A DNA stretch of 64,000 nt from Anaeromusa acidaminophila DSM 3853 (GCF_000374545.1 NZ_KB894590.1:1-64000), one strand, 5' to 3'. Shown: positions 42,594 to 51,317, counted from the first letter of the stretch. Notes: a model not told the origin generated them from the letters alone. Program-made: numbers and translations.

Positions 42594-44033
42594 ATGCGAA
42601 TTTTGATTGTAGATGATGATTTACTGATACGTACGATGTTGACGGATTATCTGCAGGGGAAAGGGCATACTGTATGGAAATGCGCTTCCGGTGAGGAAGC
42701 GCTGGCTTTGTTTCATCAAAATCGCTTTGACTTGGTCTTTACAGACCTGTGTATGCCTGGCATGTCGGGCTTGGAATTATTAGAGTGTTTAAAAGAAGAA
42801 CCCGGACGTGATGAATTTGAAGTGGTCATGTGTACTGCTTTTGGCGATGTACAATCAGCGGTGGCTGCTTTGCGCGCCGGAGCGTATGATTATTTGCAAA
42901 AGCCGCTGCAATTGGATGAAGTTGCGTTGCAGATAAGCCGTATGGAAGAGCACTTGGCCTTGCGTCGGGAAAATAAACTTTTGACTGAGCGTTTCAGTGA
43001 ATGCGTTGAAGCGGAAATTAAAGAAGCGCGTGATGAATTGTCTCGCTTGCGTACGGAGTTAGGCTATGGAGGGGTGACTGAAATTGTTGTGGCCTCGCCA
43101 GCGATGAAGCAAGCCGTAGAATGGGCGCAACGGTTTCATTCGGATCGCAGCGTCCCCGTGTTGATTGAAGGCGAAACTGGGACAGGTAAAGAGATTTTGG
43201 CGCGGATTGTGCATCATGGATCGGATTGTCATGGACAGCCTTTTATTGATGTGAATTGTGCGGCCTTAAACGCCAACATGTTTGAAAGCGAACTATTTGG
43301 TTATGAAGCCGGCGCCTTTACCGGCGGACTGCGAACCGGCAAGAAAGGTAAGCTGGATTTAGCCCAGGGCGGCACCTTGTTTTTGGATGAAATCGGCGAA
43401 TTGCCGTTAGAACTGCAGGCGAAACTGCTGCGTGTGTTGCAGGAGCATGAGTTTTACCGTGTAGGGGGATTAAAAAAGATAAAATGCGATGTGCGTCTTA
43501 TCTGCGCTACAAACCGAAACTTACAGGATATGGCGGACAGCGGTGAATTTCGGAGAGATTTGTACTATCGGCTGCATGTAGGTCGCATTTTGATTCCGCC
43601 GTTACGCGAGCGGGTAGAGGATATTGTGCCTCTGTTTGAATCGTTTTTACAGCAAAAAGCGGGCGGTAAATACCAGTTGACTGATTCGGCCAAACAATAT
43701 TTGCGTTGCTATTCTTGGCCGGGCAATGTACGGGAGCTGCGTAATGTAGTGGAGCGGGTTACTCTATTTTTGCCGCCGGGACGGATTGCTCTGAAAGATT
43801 TGCCTTTGGGAGTTTCGGAAAAAGAGCCAGTGATGCAATGTTTGTTGAATCCTTATGATTTTGTACTGCCGGAAGAAGGCTTTGACTTAGACGATTTTAT
43901 GCGGCGTATCATTGAAAGCGTAGTGAAACGGTTCGACGGCAATAAAACGGCTGCGGCTCAATACATGGGTTTGACACGCCGGGCCATTTATAGTCGCTTA
44001 TATTCTAAACGACAACAAGAAGGTGAAGAGTAG
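42594..44033 (+). CDS. Sigma-54-dependent response regulator (NtrC family)
   Basis: A 479-residue three-domain regulator: a receiver (about 1-120, phosphoacceptor Asp51 in FTDLCMPG), an AAA+ domain (about 155-385, with GETGTGKE and ESELFGYEAGAFTGG) and a C-terminal Fis-type helix-turn-helix (NKTAAAQYMGLTRRAIYSRLY). The loop that contacts sigma-54 reads GAFTGG rather than GAFTGA. The ATG at 42594 follows GAGGTGGG; an upstream start is not conserved. No histidine kinase gene is adjacent. The next gene has a sigma-54 promoter and paired inverted repeats, its likely target. Confidence 0.93.
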   Translation: MRILIVDDDLLIRTMLTDYLQGKGHTVWKCASGEEALALFHQNRFDLVFTDLCMPGMSGLELLECLKEEPGRDEFEVVMCTAFGDVQSAVAALRAGAYDYLQKPLQLDEVALQISRMEEHLALRRENKLLTERFSECVEAEIKEARDELSRLRTELGYGGVTEIVVASPAMKQAVEWAQRFHSDRSVPVLIEGETGTGKEILARIVHHGSDCHGQPFIDVNCAALNANMFESELFGYEAGAFTGGLRTGKKGKLDLAQGGTLFLDEIGELPLELQAKLLRVLQEHEFYRVGGLKKIKCDVRLICATNRNLQDMADSGEFRRDLYYRLHVGRILIPPLRERVEDIVPLFESFLQQKAGGKYQLTDSAKQYLRCYSWPGNVRELRNVVERVTLFLPPGRIALKDLPLGVSEKEPVMQCLLNPYDFVLPEEGFDLDDFMRRIIESVVKRFDGNKTAAAQYMGLTRRAIYSRLYSKRQQEGEE

Positions 44034-44047
44034 TCAATGACTCATAG

Positions 44048-44093
44048 TGTACTTATGCGTACAGTCAAACGATAATTTGTACCGGGATGTACG
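44048..44093 (+). promoter_or_regulatory. Two inverted repeats, candidate enhancer for the sigma-54 regulator
   Basis: TGTAC-N6-GTACA (44048-44063) and TGTAC-N6-GTACG (44078-44093) are two copies of the same inverted repeat, exactly 30 bases apart, close to three helical turns. They lie just after the response regulator gene and 50-95 bases upstream of a sigma-54 promoter, the position of NtrC-type binding sites. Confidence 0.7.
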
Positions 44094-44115
44094 AAATGGT
44101 GCGCTAACTAGACCG

Positions 44116-44140
44116 AAAGGCCTGGAATCAGGCCTTTTTC
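44116..44140 (+). terminator. Terminator of the response regulator gene
   Basis: AAAGGCCTG and CAGGCCTTT pair around GAAT, then TTC. It lies between the enhancer repeats and the sigma-54 promoter, so the next gene depends on that promoter. Confidence 0.85.
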
Positions 44141-44143
44141 TTT

Positions 44144-44158
44144 TGGCATGGCTTTTGC
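44144..44158 (+). promoter_or_regulatory. Sigma-54 promoter
   Basis: TGGCATG-N4-TTGC matches the -24/-12 consensus, with GG at 44145-44146 and GC at 44157-44158, 12 bases apart as required. Transcription should start near 44170, 37 bases before the next start codon. Confidence 0.85.
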
Positions 44159-44206
44159 TATTAATAACAATGAAAGCAAAACAGACATGAAGGGGTGGGG
44201 TCGTTG

Positions 44207-44644
44207 ATGCAGTACGAAGCTTACGAAACACAACCGATGGTGAAATGGGCGCAGGAAGTATTGCGATCCGGGCAGCGTATTTTGGAACTGGCGGAGAAGA
44301 TGCAGAATAATGGCATGGGCATGCAAGCATTAAGTATTGAAGTGATTTCTTGTCATAGTCAAGCAGTAGAATGTTTTTCCGGTTCGCGCAGAGATTTGGC
44401 AAGTCGGGTTATGCAAGCGGTCGATGATATTGATTATTTTGTGCGAGAATCGCAATCGTGCCCAATTGGTACCAGACAAATATTGCGCGCCGTTTTTTTG
44501 GTGGGCTTTTATGGCTATTTAGCGGAAGGAAATCGCAAGGCGTTGTTGCGCAAATGCCTTTGGGCTAAACAATTACGCAGAGGCATGTGCAGTGAAGAGC
44601 AAGCTACATACTTGCAGGACCCTATGGAACGTTGTGGAGACTAA
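44207..44644 (+). CDS. Unknown protein under a sigma-54 promoter
   Basis: A 145-residue, probably all-helical, soluble protein with no membrane segment or signal peptide. I do not recognise it. Visible features are six cysteines in ISCHS, VECF, SQSCPI, RKCLW, GMCSE and ERCGD, and a hydrophobic helix around residues 90-107 (ILRAVFLVGFYGYL). AAGGGGTGGGG lies before the ATG at 44207. It follows the response regulator gene and is the only gene visible under its sigma-54 promoter, so it is probably an effector of that regulator; what it does is not known. Confidence 0.75.
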   Translation: MQYEAYETQPMVKWAQEVLRSGQRILELAEKMQNNGMGMQALSIEVISCHSQAVECFSGSRRDLASRVMQAVDDIDYFVRESQSCPIGTRQILRAVFLVGFYGYLAEGNRKALLRKCLWAKQLRRGMCSEEQATYLQDPMERCGD

Positions 44645-44897
44645 TATTTGCTAATTTAGAAGAAGCGTTCTTTTTGGTACACTGCAATTTGCCTTCAATT
44701 TTCAAGGTTGATTATGCTGGAATGTTGAAGTATAAACAGTAAAAGGAATTGATTTCAACGGTGTTGGTGATTTTTTACGCCACGAGGCTTCTTTTAGCAG
44801 GCAGGGGATTGGAAAGTAGAGCAGAATTTAATAGCAGAAGGCTGCCGGTGGCAGGAAAAGCTTTCCGTTAGTTGTCTGTAGAAGGGGGCTTAGAGTT

Positions 44898-45683
44898 ATG
44901 GATTTACAACAGGCTTTGCAGGTGATTAGCGCCTTAGCCAGAGACGTTGGAATGATGCAAAAGGAGTTTTTAGGGCGTCGCGACTTGTTGGTGCAGACAA
45001 AGAGCACCGAGATTGACTTGGTGACCGAAGTGGACCTGCGTTCCGAGACAATGATTTTGGAAACGCTGCGACGTGAATTTCCTTCTTGCGCCATTATGTC
45101 GGAAGAATCGGGAGCAAGCGGCCCGGATTCGGAATATTGCTGGGTTGTTGACCCATTGGACGGTACTACGAATTATGCCCAGGGGCTGCCTATTTTTGCT
45201 GTTTCCATTGCATTGCAGCATAAACAAGAAAGCATATTGGGCGTTGTGTATGCGCCGATGCTGGATCAGCTTTTTACGGCTGTAAAAGGGGACGGCGCCA
45301 GAAAAAACGGCGTTCTTCTTCAGGTTTCTGATAAGCCATCATTGGAGTCTTGCGTATTGGCGACAGGCTTTCCTTATGATGTGGCTACGCATCCCTTGAA
45401 TAATCTGGACTATTTTAATTCCTTACTTCTTAAAACCAGGGCGGTGCGGCGGTTTGGAGCGGCAGCTTATGATTTAGCCTGTGTAGCGGAAGGTTCTTTT
45501 GACGGTTATTGGGAAATGAATTTGTCCCCATGGGATGCAGCGGCAGGTGTTTTATTGGTGACAGAGGCCGGGGGCGTGGTACGTTCATTTCGGAATGACC
45601 GGAAGATTTCACTGGTGGCGGCATCTCCCCGAGTCTACGAGTGGATAGCGGCGGAGTTGCAGCAAATTGACGCAGGAAGTTGA
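44898..45683 (+). CDS. Inositol monophosphatase family protein
   Basis: A 261-residue metal-dependent phosphatase of the IMPase/SuhB superfamily. STEIDLVTEVD, MSEESGASG, VVDPLDGTTNYAQG (two metal-binding Asp) and WDAAAGVLLVTEAGG are conserved. It removes phosphate from inositol phosphates, bisphosphorylated nucleotides or sugars; the actual substrate cannot be set. GAAGGGGG lies before the ATG. It is monocistronic, with a terminator after it. The 250 bases before it hold no feature I can name. Confidence 0.9.
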   Translation: MDLQQALQVISALARDVGMMQKEFLGRRDLLVQTKSTEIDLVTEVDLRSETMILETLRREFPSCAIMSEESGASGPDSEYCWVVDPLDGTTNYAQGLPIFAVSIALQHKQESILGVVYAPMLDQLFTAVKGDGARKNGVLLQVSDKPSLESCVLATGFPYDVATHPLNNLDYFNSLLLKTRAVRRFGAAAYDLACVAEGSFDGYWEMNLSPWDAAAGVLLVTEAGGVVRSFRNDRKISLVAASPRVYEWIAAELQQIDAGS

Positions 45684-45737
45684 AAACGCTTAGCAAGGAT
45701 GACGTTTTACAACAAGAAAAAAATAAGTTACAATATA

Positions 45738-45766
45738 AAAAGAGCGTTTAAAGGCGCTCTTTTCTT
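45738..45766 (+). terminator. Terminator after the inositol-phosphatase gene
   Basis: AAAAGAGCG and CGCTCTTTT pair around TTTAAAGG and are followed by CTTT. It precedes the bioA operator. Confidence 0.82.
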
Positions 45767-45775
45767 TAATACATA

Positions 45776-45806
45776 TGGTTAACTTCGTGCGAAAAAAGGT
45801 TAACAA
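45776..45806 (+). promoter_or_regulatory. BirA-like biotin operator
   Basis: TGGTTAACT (45776-45784) and GGTTAACAA (45798-45806) form two GTTAAC half-sites 21 bases apart center to center. The right half is the exact BirA consensus; the left matches at seven of nine positions. The spacer (13) is slightly shorter than usual. It lies 15 bases before the bioA start, so biotin-loaded BirA could block expression. Confidence 0.6.
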
Positions 45807-45820
45807 GGATGGTGGAGTTC

Positions 45821-47200
45821 ATGAAAGAAAGTCTGGTAGAACAACAAGATAAGCGGTATGTATGGCATCCGTTTACACAGATGCAAGGATGGCTGGAAAA
45901 TCAACAGACCGTAATTTGCGAAGCGAAAGGCATAAAGCTGACAGATACAGAGGGGCGCAGCTACTATGACGGAGTGTCTTCCTTATGGGTAAATATTCAT
46001 GGACATCAGCGACGCGAAATTGACGAAGCCATTATTGCGCAGCTAGGTAAAGTAGCTCATAGTACGGCCTTGGGTTTGGCTAATATTCCGGCTTCGGAAC
46101 TGGCGGAGCAGTTGGTGACCTTGGCGCCGGAAGGTTTGGAAAAGGTTTTCTATTCGGATGACGGCTCTACAGCGGTTGAAGTGGCTTTGAAAATGTCATT
46201 TCAGTACTGGCGGCATCAAGGGATGCCGAAAAAAGAAAAATTTGTAGCTTTAGCGCAAGCATATCATGGAGATACTATTGGCGCAGTGAGTGTTGGCGGT
46301 GTTGATCTTTTTCATCGGACGTTTCAACCGCTTCTATTTTCAACGCTGCAGGCGCCGTCTCCATCTTGCTATCATTGCAGCCACGACGCAACCACTTGTA
46401 AAAGACAGTGTTTACAGGAGATGGAGGCTCTTTTAGCGGCGCATCATCAAGAAATCGCCGCTGTAATCGTGGAACCGCTAGTACAGGCGGCTGCAGGAAT
46501 GCTGATGTCGCCTCCAGGCTATTTGGCCGCAGTACGGCAGTTGACGAAAAAATATAACGTTCATCTTATCGCCGATGAAGTGGCTACCGGCTTTGGCCGC
46601 ACCGGAAAAATGTTCGCCTGCGAGCATGAAGGAGTCAGTCCTGATTTTATGGCTCTTTCTAAAGGAATTACCGGGGGCTATGTCCCTTTGGCGGCTACCC
46701 TTACCACGCAGGAAATTTTTGATGCTTTCTTGGGAGATATGGAGTCAAAGCGTACATTTTATCACGGGCATTCTTATACGGCCAACCAGTTGGCTTGTGC
46801 TGCAGCACTGGGAAGTCTGAAAATATTCCGTGACGATAAGGTGATTGCAGGCTTAGAGAAAAAAATAGCCTGTGTAGCCGAGGCGCTTAAGAGTATTGCA
46901 TTGTTGGAGCATGTAGGAGACGCAAGGCAACGCGGTCTGATTGTCGGAATTGAACTTATGCAGGATGCGAATTCCCAAACCCCCTATCCTTGGGGCGAAA
47001 CTATGGGGGCCAGGGTTTGTTTGAAGGCCCGCGAGTACGGGTTGTTTATCCGCCCTGTGGGAGATGTGGTGGTCTTTATGCCGCCGCTGGTCAGTAAGGA
47101 AGAGGAACTTTTGGACATGTTGTCGTTATTGGGCAAAGCGATTGTAGCGGTGACGGAAGAAGGCGCTGTTGTAGAAGGCGGAGGCGGCGCTCACTTTTAG
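45821..47200 (+). CDS. bioA: Adenosylmethionine-8-amino-7-oxononanoate aminotransferase
   Basis: BioA (459 residues) is a class III PLP aminotransferase that makes diaminopelargonate in biotin synthesis, using SAM as amino donor. It has [19 protein letters not shown], the pyruvate-binding region [32 protein letters not shown], and the PLP lysine in [10 protein letters not shown]. The ATG at 45821 follows GGTGGAG; an ATG at 45809 has a weaker site. No other bio gene is adjacent, but the operator upstream supports BioA over other class III enzymes. Confidence 0.92.
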   Translation: MKESLVEQQDKRYVWHPFTQMQGWLENQQTVICEAKGIKLTDTEGRSYYDGVSSLWVNIHGHQRREIDEAIIAQLGKVAHSTALGLANIPASELAEQLVTLAPEGLEKVFYSDDGSTAVEVALKMSFQYWRHQGMPKKEKFVALAQAYHGDTIGAVSVGGVDLFHRTFQPLLFSTLQAPSPSCYHCSHDATTCKRQCLQEMEALLAAHHQEIAAVIVEPLVQAAAGMLMSPPGYLAAVRQLTKKYNVHLIADEVATGFGRTGKMFACEHEGVSPDFMALSKGITGGYVPLAATLTTQEIFDAFLGDMESKRTFYHGHSYTANQLACAAALGSLKIFRDDKVIAGLEKKIACVAEALKSIALLEHVGDARQRGLIVGIELMQDANSQTPYPWGETMGARVCLKAREYGLFIRPVGDVVVFMPPLVSKEEELLDMLSLLGKAIVAVTEEGAVVEGGGGAHF

Positions 47201-47207
47201 ACGAATG

Positions 47208-47248
47208 AAACAGGACTGTGCTGGTTTGCGGCACAGTCCTGTTTTTTT
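47208..47248 (+). terminator. Terminator after bioA
   Basis: AAACAGGACTGTGC and GCACAGTCCTGTTT pair perfectly around a 9-base loop and run into TTTTTT. The next 220 bases are very AT-rich and hold only the untranslated leader of the Dcu gene. Confidence 0.94.
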
Positions 47249-47470
47249 GTCGGTATGCCCAAAAATAAACAAAAAAGGAAACACCTTGCAGGGATTTGCG
47301 GTTTAAGCAAGAATAAAATAAAAAATATAATTTAGAACATTACAAATAAGAATAAATAAACTGCATAAAAATTAAATAATAATAAAATAGAGCCGTATTT
47401 ATTAGAACATGATACAGTATATAAGCTATATTTTTTCAAAATAATGTATAGAGAGGAGTAAAACAAACTT

Positions 47471-48814
47471 ATGCTAGCAATGGAATTTTTAGTCATTCTA
47501 GCCTGCCTGCTTGTTGGGACTCGTTTTGGAGGTATGGGCCTGGGCCTAATCAGCGGCATCGGACTTTTTGTTCTTTCTTTTGGTTTTGGGTTACAGCCTG
47601 GTAAACCTCCCGTGGATGTTATTCTTACTATTTTGGCGGTGATTAGCTGTGCTTCGGTGTTGCAAACTGCAGGAGGGCTAAATGTCATGATGCAGTTCGC
47701 CGAACGCTTGCTGCGTCGTCACCCTCAGTATGTCACGATTTTGGCGCCTTTGACAACTTGGACGTTGACTGTTCTCTGCGGTACTGGCCATGTGGTATAT
47801 ACGATGTTCCCTATTATTTACGATATCGCTCTTAAAAAAGGGATTCGTCCTGAACGGCCAATGGCGGTTGCTTCTGTGGCTTCGCAGATGGGCATTTGCG
47901 CGTCTCCGGTGTCGGTGGCGGTAGTGTCCATGGTTTCTATTTTTGCTGCCTCCCATGGCGTAGGGCAGAGCATTGGCATTATCCAGCTCTTGTCAGTCGC
48001 TATGCCTTCTTCACTGGCTGGCGTGCTGATTGCGGCGCTGTGGAGCTTGCGTCGCGGCAAGGATTTGGATAAAGACGAGGAGTTTCAAGCCAAGCTTAAG
48101 GATCCGGAGCAGAAAGAATATATTTACGGCGGCTCCGAAACCTTGTTGGATAAAGTATTTCCGAAAGAAGCCTATTGGGCTACTTGGATCTTTTTCTCCG
48201 CGATTGTGGTAGTAGTTGCCTTAGGCGCTATTCCAGAGCTGCGTCCTGCTTTTGGCGCTCCTGGAAAAATGAAGCCGATGTCGATGAACTTGGTCATCCA
48301 GATGCTGATGCTGATTGCTGGCGCCGTTATTTTGATGGCCTGCAAGGTGAATACTCGCGAAATTGCCAATGGCGCTGTTTTCAAAGCAGGCATGACGGCG
48401 ATTATTTCCGTATTTGGCGTAGCGTGGATGAGCGATACCTTTTTTGAATCCCATTTTACGCTGCTGAAAAATGCATTGGCTGGCGTAGTGGCTACGCAGC
48501 CCTGGATGTATGCCATTGTTCTTTTCTTGGTGTCCAAGCTGGTTAACAGCCAGGGAGCCGCCTTGGCGGCCATTGCGCCCATGGGCATCAGCCTGGGAGT
48601 CGATCCCAAAATAATGGTGGCCTTTTTCTCCGCTGCTTACGGCTACTTTGTTTTGCCGACCTATCCTAGCGATTTGGCTTGTATCGGCTTTGACCGCTCC
48701 GGCACGACAAGAATCGGTAAGTTTATCATCAATCACAGCTTTATCATCCCCGGTTTGATTGGCGTGGGAACTGGTTGTGCTGTGGGTTATGTGTTATCAA
48801 AGATTCTTCTGTAA
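47471..48814 (+). CDS. Anaerobic C4-dicarboxylate carrier (DcuA/DcuB family)
   Basis: A 447-residue membrane protein with about 11-12 hydrophobic segments. MEFLVILACLLVGTRFGGMGLGLISG, LQTAGGLNVMM, GTGHVVYTMFPIIYD and SKLVNSQGAALAAIAPMG are typical of Dcu carriers, which exchange fumarate, aspartate or malate for succinate. A charged loop lies in the middle (about residues 195-225). GAGGAG precedes the ATG. It suggests fumarate respiration or dicarboxylate fermentation. It is followed by another dicarboxylate carrier of a different family. Confidence 0.93.
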   Translation: MLAMEFLVILACLLVGTRFGGMGLGLISGIGLFVLSFGFGLQPGKPPVDVILTILAVISCASVLQTAGGLNVMMQFAERLLRRHPQYVTILAPLTTWTLTVLCGTGHVVYTMFPIIYDIALKKGIRPERPMAVASVASQMGICASPVSVAVVSMVSIFAASHGVGQSIGIIQLLSVAMPSSLAGVLIAALWSLRRGKDLDKDEEFQAKLKDPEQKEYIYGGSETLLDKVFPKEAYWATWIFFSAIVVVVALGAIPELRPAFGAPGKMKPMSMNLVIQMLMLIAGAVILMACKVNTREIANGAVFKAGMTAIISVFGVAWMSDTFFESHFTLLKNALAGVVATQPWMYAIVLFLVSKLVNSQGAALAAIAPMGISLGVDPKIMVAFFSAAYGYFVLPTYPSDLACIGFDRSGTTRIGKFIINHSFIIPGLIGVGTGCAVGYVLSKILL

Positions 48815-48830
48815 ATATGCTTCGGCAATG

Positions 48831-48872
48831 AAGCCGGGCTTGACGAGGAAACTTGTCAGGCTCGGCTTGTTT
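48831..48872 (+). terminator. Terminator after the Dcu gene
   Basis: AAGCCGGGCTTGAC pairs with GTCAGGCTCGGCTT (two G-T pairs), followed by GTTTTCTT. Confidence 0.82.
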
Positions 48873-48874
48873 TC

Positions 48875-48903
48875 TTGAAATTTTCTGAATTGTTATGTAT
48901 AAT
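48875..48903 (+). promoter_or_regulatory. Promoter of the DASS carrier operon
   Basis: TTGAAA (48875-48880) and TATAAT (48898-48903) with a 17-base spacer, about 30 bases before the start codon. Confidence 0.75.
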
Positions 48904-48936
48904 GAGACCACGTAAGAAAGCAAAGGAGTGAATAGT

Positions 48937-50439
48937 ATGGCGAACAATGCACCAAGCTGTCCTGCTGACGGAAGCTGCGAACGGAATCTTAAATATTTAT
49001 ATTTGGCGGCGGCCTTTGCCTTACTGGGGGTTATTTTGGCGGTTCCGACGCCGGATGGTTTAACCGTGGCCGGACACCGTATGCTGGGCATCCTGGTATT
49101 TTCCGTTGTGATCTGGATGTCGGAGGCGGTTTCGTATCCGACGAGCGCCGCCGTAATTATGTCGCTGATGGCCTTTTTGGTTGGTCTGGCGCCTAACGTG
49201 GCCAGTCCGGATAAGCTGCTAGGAACAAGCAAGGCCTTAGAAATGGCGCTAGCCGGTTTTAACAACAGCGCTTTGGCGTTGGTGGGAGGCGCTTTGTTCT
49301 TGGCGGCGGCTATGACGAAAACCGGCTTGGACCGACGCATTGCGCTGGTAGTTCTCTCCAAAATCGGCGCTAAAACGAACCGGGTTTTGGCCGGGGTTAT
49401 TTTGGTAGGCTTTTTTCTTAGCTTTTTTGTGCCAAGTACGACGGCGCGAGTTTCATGTATGGTGCCGATCGTTATGGGCATCATCTTGGCTTTTGGCGTA
49501 GAAAAGAAAAGTCGTTTTGCAGCGATTTTGATGATTGCTACGGCGCAGGCGGATAGCATCTGGAACGTAGGCATCAAGACGGCTGCCGCGCAAAACATGA
49601 TTGCTTTGGGATTCATTGAAAAACAGTTGGGTGTGTACATTAGTTGGCTGGATTGGTTTATTGCCGCGGCTCCCTTTGCGATCATCATGTCCGTGGTTCT
49701 TTATTTTCTTTTGCTAAAAATGATGCCGCCGGAAACAGAGGAAATTGCCGGCGGCAAGGAAACGATTCGGAAGGCTTTGCAGGAACTGGGGCCGATGAAA
49801 GGGGAAGAAAAGAAGCTTTTTGGTATTTCTTTGATTCTACTTTGTTTGTGGGCGACAGAAAAAGTGCTCCATCCTTTTGATACTTCTTCTACTACCATTG
49901 CAGCTATTACCATTATGCTGCTGCCGGGAGTGGGGATTATGACCTGGCAAGAAGCGCAGAGCAAAATTCCTTGGGGAACGCTGCTGCTTTTTGGCATTGG
50001 TATTAGCTTGGGTTCCGCTTTGCTCTCGACGAAAGCGGCAGCGTGGTTGGCCAAAATGATTGTGGGTTGGTTTGGCTTGCAGATAATGCCGGCATTAATT
50101 GTTTTTGCCGTGCTGGCGGCGTTTTTGATTATTATCCACTTGGGTTTTGCCAGCGCCACGGCTCTGGCGGCAGCCATGATTCCTATTGTAATCTCCATTC
50201 TTCAGGGTATGCCGCCGTCGAGCGGCATTAATGTGGTCGGCATGACCATGCTGCTGCAGTATGTGATTAGCTTTGGCTTTATCTTGCCTGTTAATGCGCC
50301 GCAGAACATGGTGGCTTATGCGACGGAGACCTTTGAGGTGCGTGATTTTATTCGTACTGGCGTGCCTCTTTGTATCATTGCTTATCTGACGACAATGCTC
50401 TTGGCCAGTACGTATTGGAAATGGCTGGGCCTTGTATAA
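48937..50439 (+). CDS. DASS-family dicarboxylate symporter (SLC13-like)
   Basis: A 500-residue membrane protein of the divalent anion:sodium symporter family. It shows MLGILVFSVVIWMSEAVSYPTSA, FVPSTTARVSCMVPI (an S-T-T-A motif as in the substrate site), and a second such half (VIIHLGFASATALAAAMIPIV, NAPQNMVAYATETF). Substrates are succinate, malate or related anions. AAAGGAG is 9 bases before the ATG at 48937. It is probably co-transcribed with the iron-sulfur protein gene behind it. Confidence 0.9.
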   Translation: MANNAPSCPADGSCERNLKYLYLAAAFALLGVILAVPTPDGLTVAGHRMLGILVFSVVIWMSEAVSYPTSAAVIMSLMAFLVGLAPNVASPDKLLGTSKALEMALAGFNNSALALVGGALFLAAAMTKTGLDRRIALVVLSKIGAKTNRVLAGVILVGFFLSFFVPSTTARVSCMVPIVMGIILAFGVEKKSRFAAILMIATAQADSIWNVGIKTAAAQNMIALGFIEKQLGVYISWLDWFIAAAPFAIIMSVVLYFLLLKMMPPETEEIAGGKETIRKALQELGPMKGEEKKLFGISLILLCLWATEKVLHPFDTSSTTIAAITIMLLPGVGIMTWQEAQSKIPWGTLLLFGIGISLGSALLSTKAAAWLAKMIVGWFGLQIMPALIVFAVLAAFLIIIHLGFASATALAAAMIPIVISILQGMPPSSGINVVGMTMLLQYVISFGFILPVNAPQNMVAYATETFEVRDFIRTGVPLCIIAYLTTMLLASTYWKWLGLV

Positions 50440-50463
50440 AAACAGTTCGAAAGGAGTGCGAAG

Positions 50464-50679
50464 ATGAGTCAGGAATTGAATGAAGAACTTCTTGATAAGT
50501 TGACTAAGGTTTGCTTGTGTAAAGGGATTTCAAGGGCTATCATGAAAAAAGCTATTCGCGGCGGCGCTAAAACGGTAGCGGAAGTGCAAAAAGCTACAGG
50601 CGCTGGCAGCGGCTCTTGCGGAGGGAAGCGCTGTACGCCTAAAATCGAAGCGCTCTTGGCGGAGGCGGAGGAACAATAA
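50464..50679 (+). CDS. BFD-like 2Fe-2S domain protein
   Basis: A 71-residue protein with the ligands Cys17-x-Cys19, then about 32 residues, then Cys52-x4-Cys57. This CxC...CxxxxC spacing is that of BFD-like 2Fe-2S domains found in larger dehydrogenases. Here the domain stands alone. AAGGAG lies before the ATG. It follows the DASS carrier by 24 bases, inside what seems to be one transcript. Its redox partner is unknown; a role as an iron-sulfur sensor or electron shuttle tied to dicarboxylate use is inference. Confidence 0.82.
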   Translation: MSQELNEELLDKLTKVCLCKGISRAIMKKAIRGGAKTVAEVQKATGAGSGSCGGKRCTPKIEALLAEAEEQ

Positions 50680-50680
50680 A

Positions 50681-50713
50681 AGAAGCCGTGCACTTTGCAC
50701 GGCTTCTTTTATT
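50681..50713. terminator. Bidirectional terminator between the BFD-like and acetate-carrier genes
   Basis: AAAAGAAGCCGTGCA pairs with TGCACGGCTTCTTTT around a 3-base loop, with T runs on both strands. It ends both convergent genes. Confidence 0.93.
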
Positions 50714-51317
50714 TGAAAAGCTGCAGTCCTTTTCCTAAAGGAAGAAGAGGACGATTAAAGAATTTGTTGAGGAACGTAGCGCCGCTGCCATAGAAGGAGA
50801 GCAAAGCAATGGCAAATTCCGACCAGGCTGCCAACGTATGGGGAAAATGACCGCCTACGCCCCAGGCGTCGAGAGAAAGGCAAAGAAGCAGCACGTCGAT
50901 CAGGATCATGATGGTTAACAGCACTTTGTGAGCTGCTGTGGCGGCTATTGTTGCGAAAATCGAGAAAATAAAATAACCGAAGTAAGCAAAGCCTAATTGT
51001 TGGATATCAACGGAAGCGGCTAATTGCGGTCCGAAAGCCCCGAGCTTAATAAGTAGGCAAGAAGCGACCCCAATCCAGAAAAGGCCGTAAGCTCCGAATA
51101 CAGTAGCGCCAAAAATATTATTATGTTTGAAATCGTAAACACAGGCCATGAGCTGCGCGGCAGAGCCGAGAAAAACGGCCCAGGGAATGATGAAGGAAAC
51201 GCCGGTTGTCCAAGCCAGCTTCTGTGAAGCGGCGACAAAGGTGACAATGGCTAAGCCAAATAGGCCTAGGGCGGTAGGATCGGCGACGACGATTTGTACA
51301 TGCTGTTTTTGTTCCAT
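50709..51317 (-). CDS. Acetate/succinate carrier (SatP/YaaH, AceTr family)
   Basis: A 202-residue membrane protein with six hydrophobic segments. ADPTALGLFGLAIVTFV matches the family's N-P-A-P-L-G-L motif with changes (D-P-T-A-L-G-L), and AYGLFWIGVASCLLI follows. It moves acetate or succinate with protons. AGGAGG precedes the ATG at 51315-51317; the frame continues upstream but that part is AT-rich and not conserved. It is monocistronic and convergent with the DASS operon. Confidence 0.88.
   Translation of the reverse strand: MEQKQHVQIVVADPTALGLFGLAIVTFVAASQKLAWTTGVSFIIPWAVFLGSAAQLMACVYDFKHNNIFGATVFGAYGLFWIGVASCLLIKLGAFGPQLAASVDIQQLGFAYFGYFIFSIFATIAATAAHKVLLTIMILIDVLLLCLSLDAWGVGGHFPHTLAAWSEFAIALLSFYGSGATFLNKFFNRPLLPLGKGLQLFK

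Noticed and set aside
48744-49688. Long minus-strand frame opposite the DASS carrier
   Set aside because: Frames opposite hydrophobic membrane-protein genes are often open by composition; no start site and no domain are visible.
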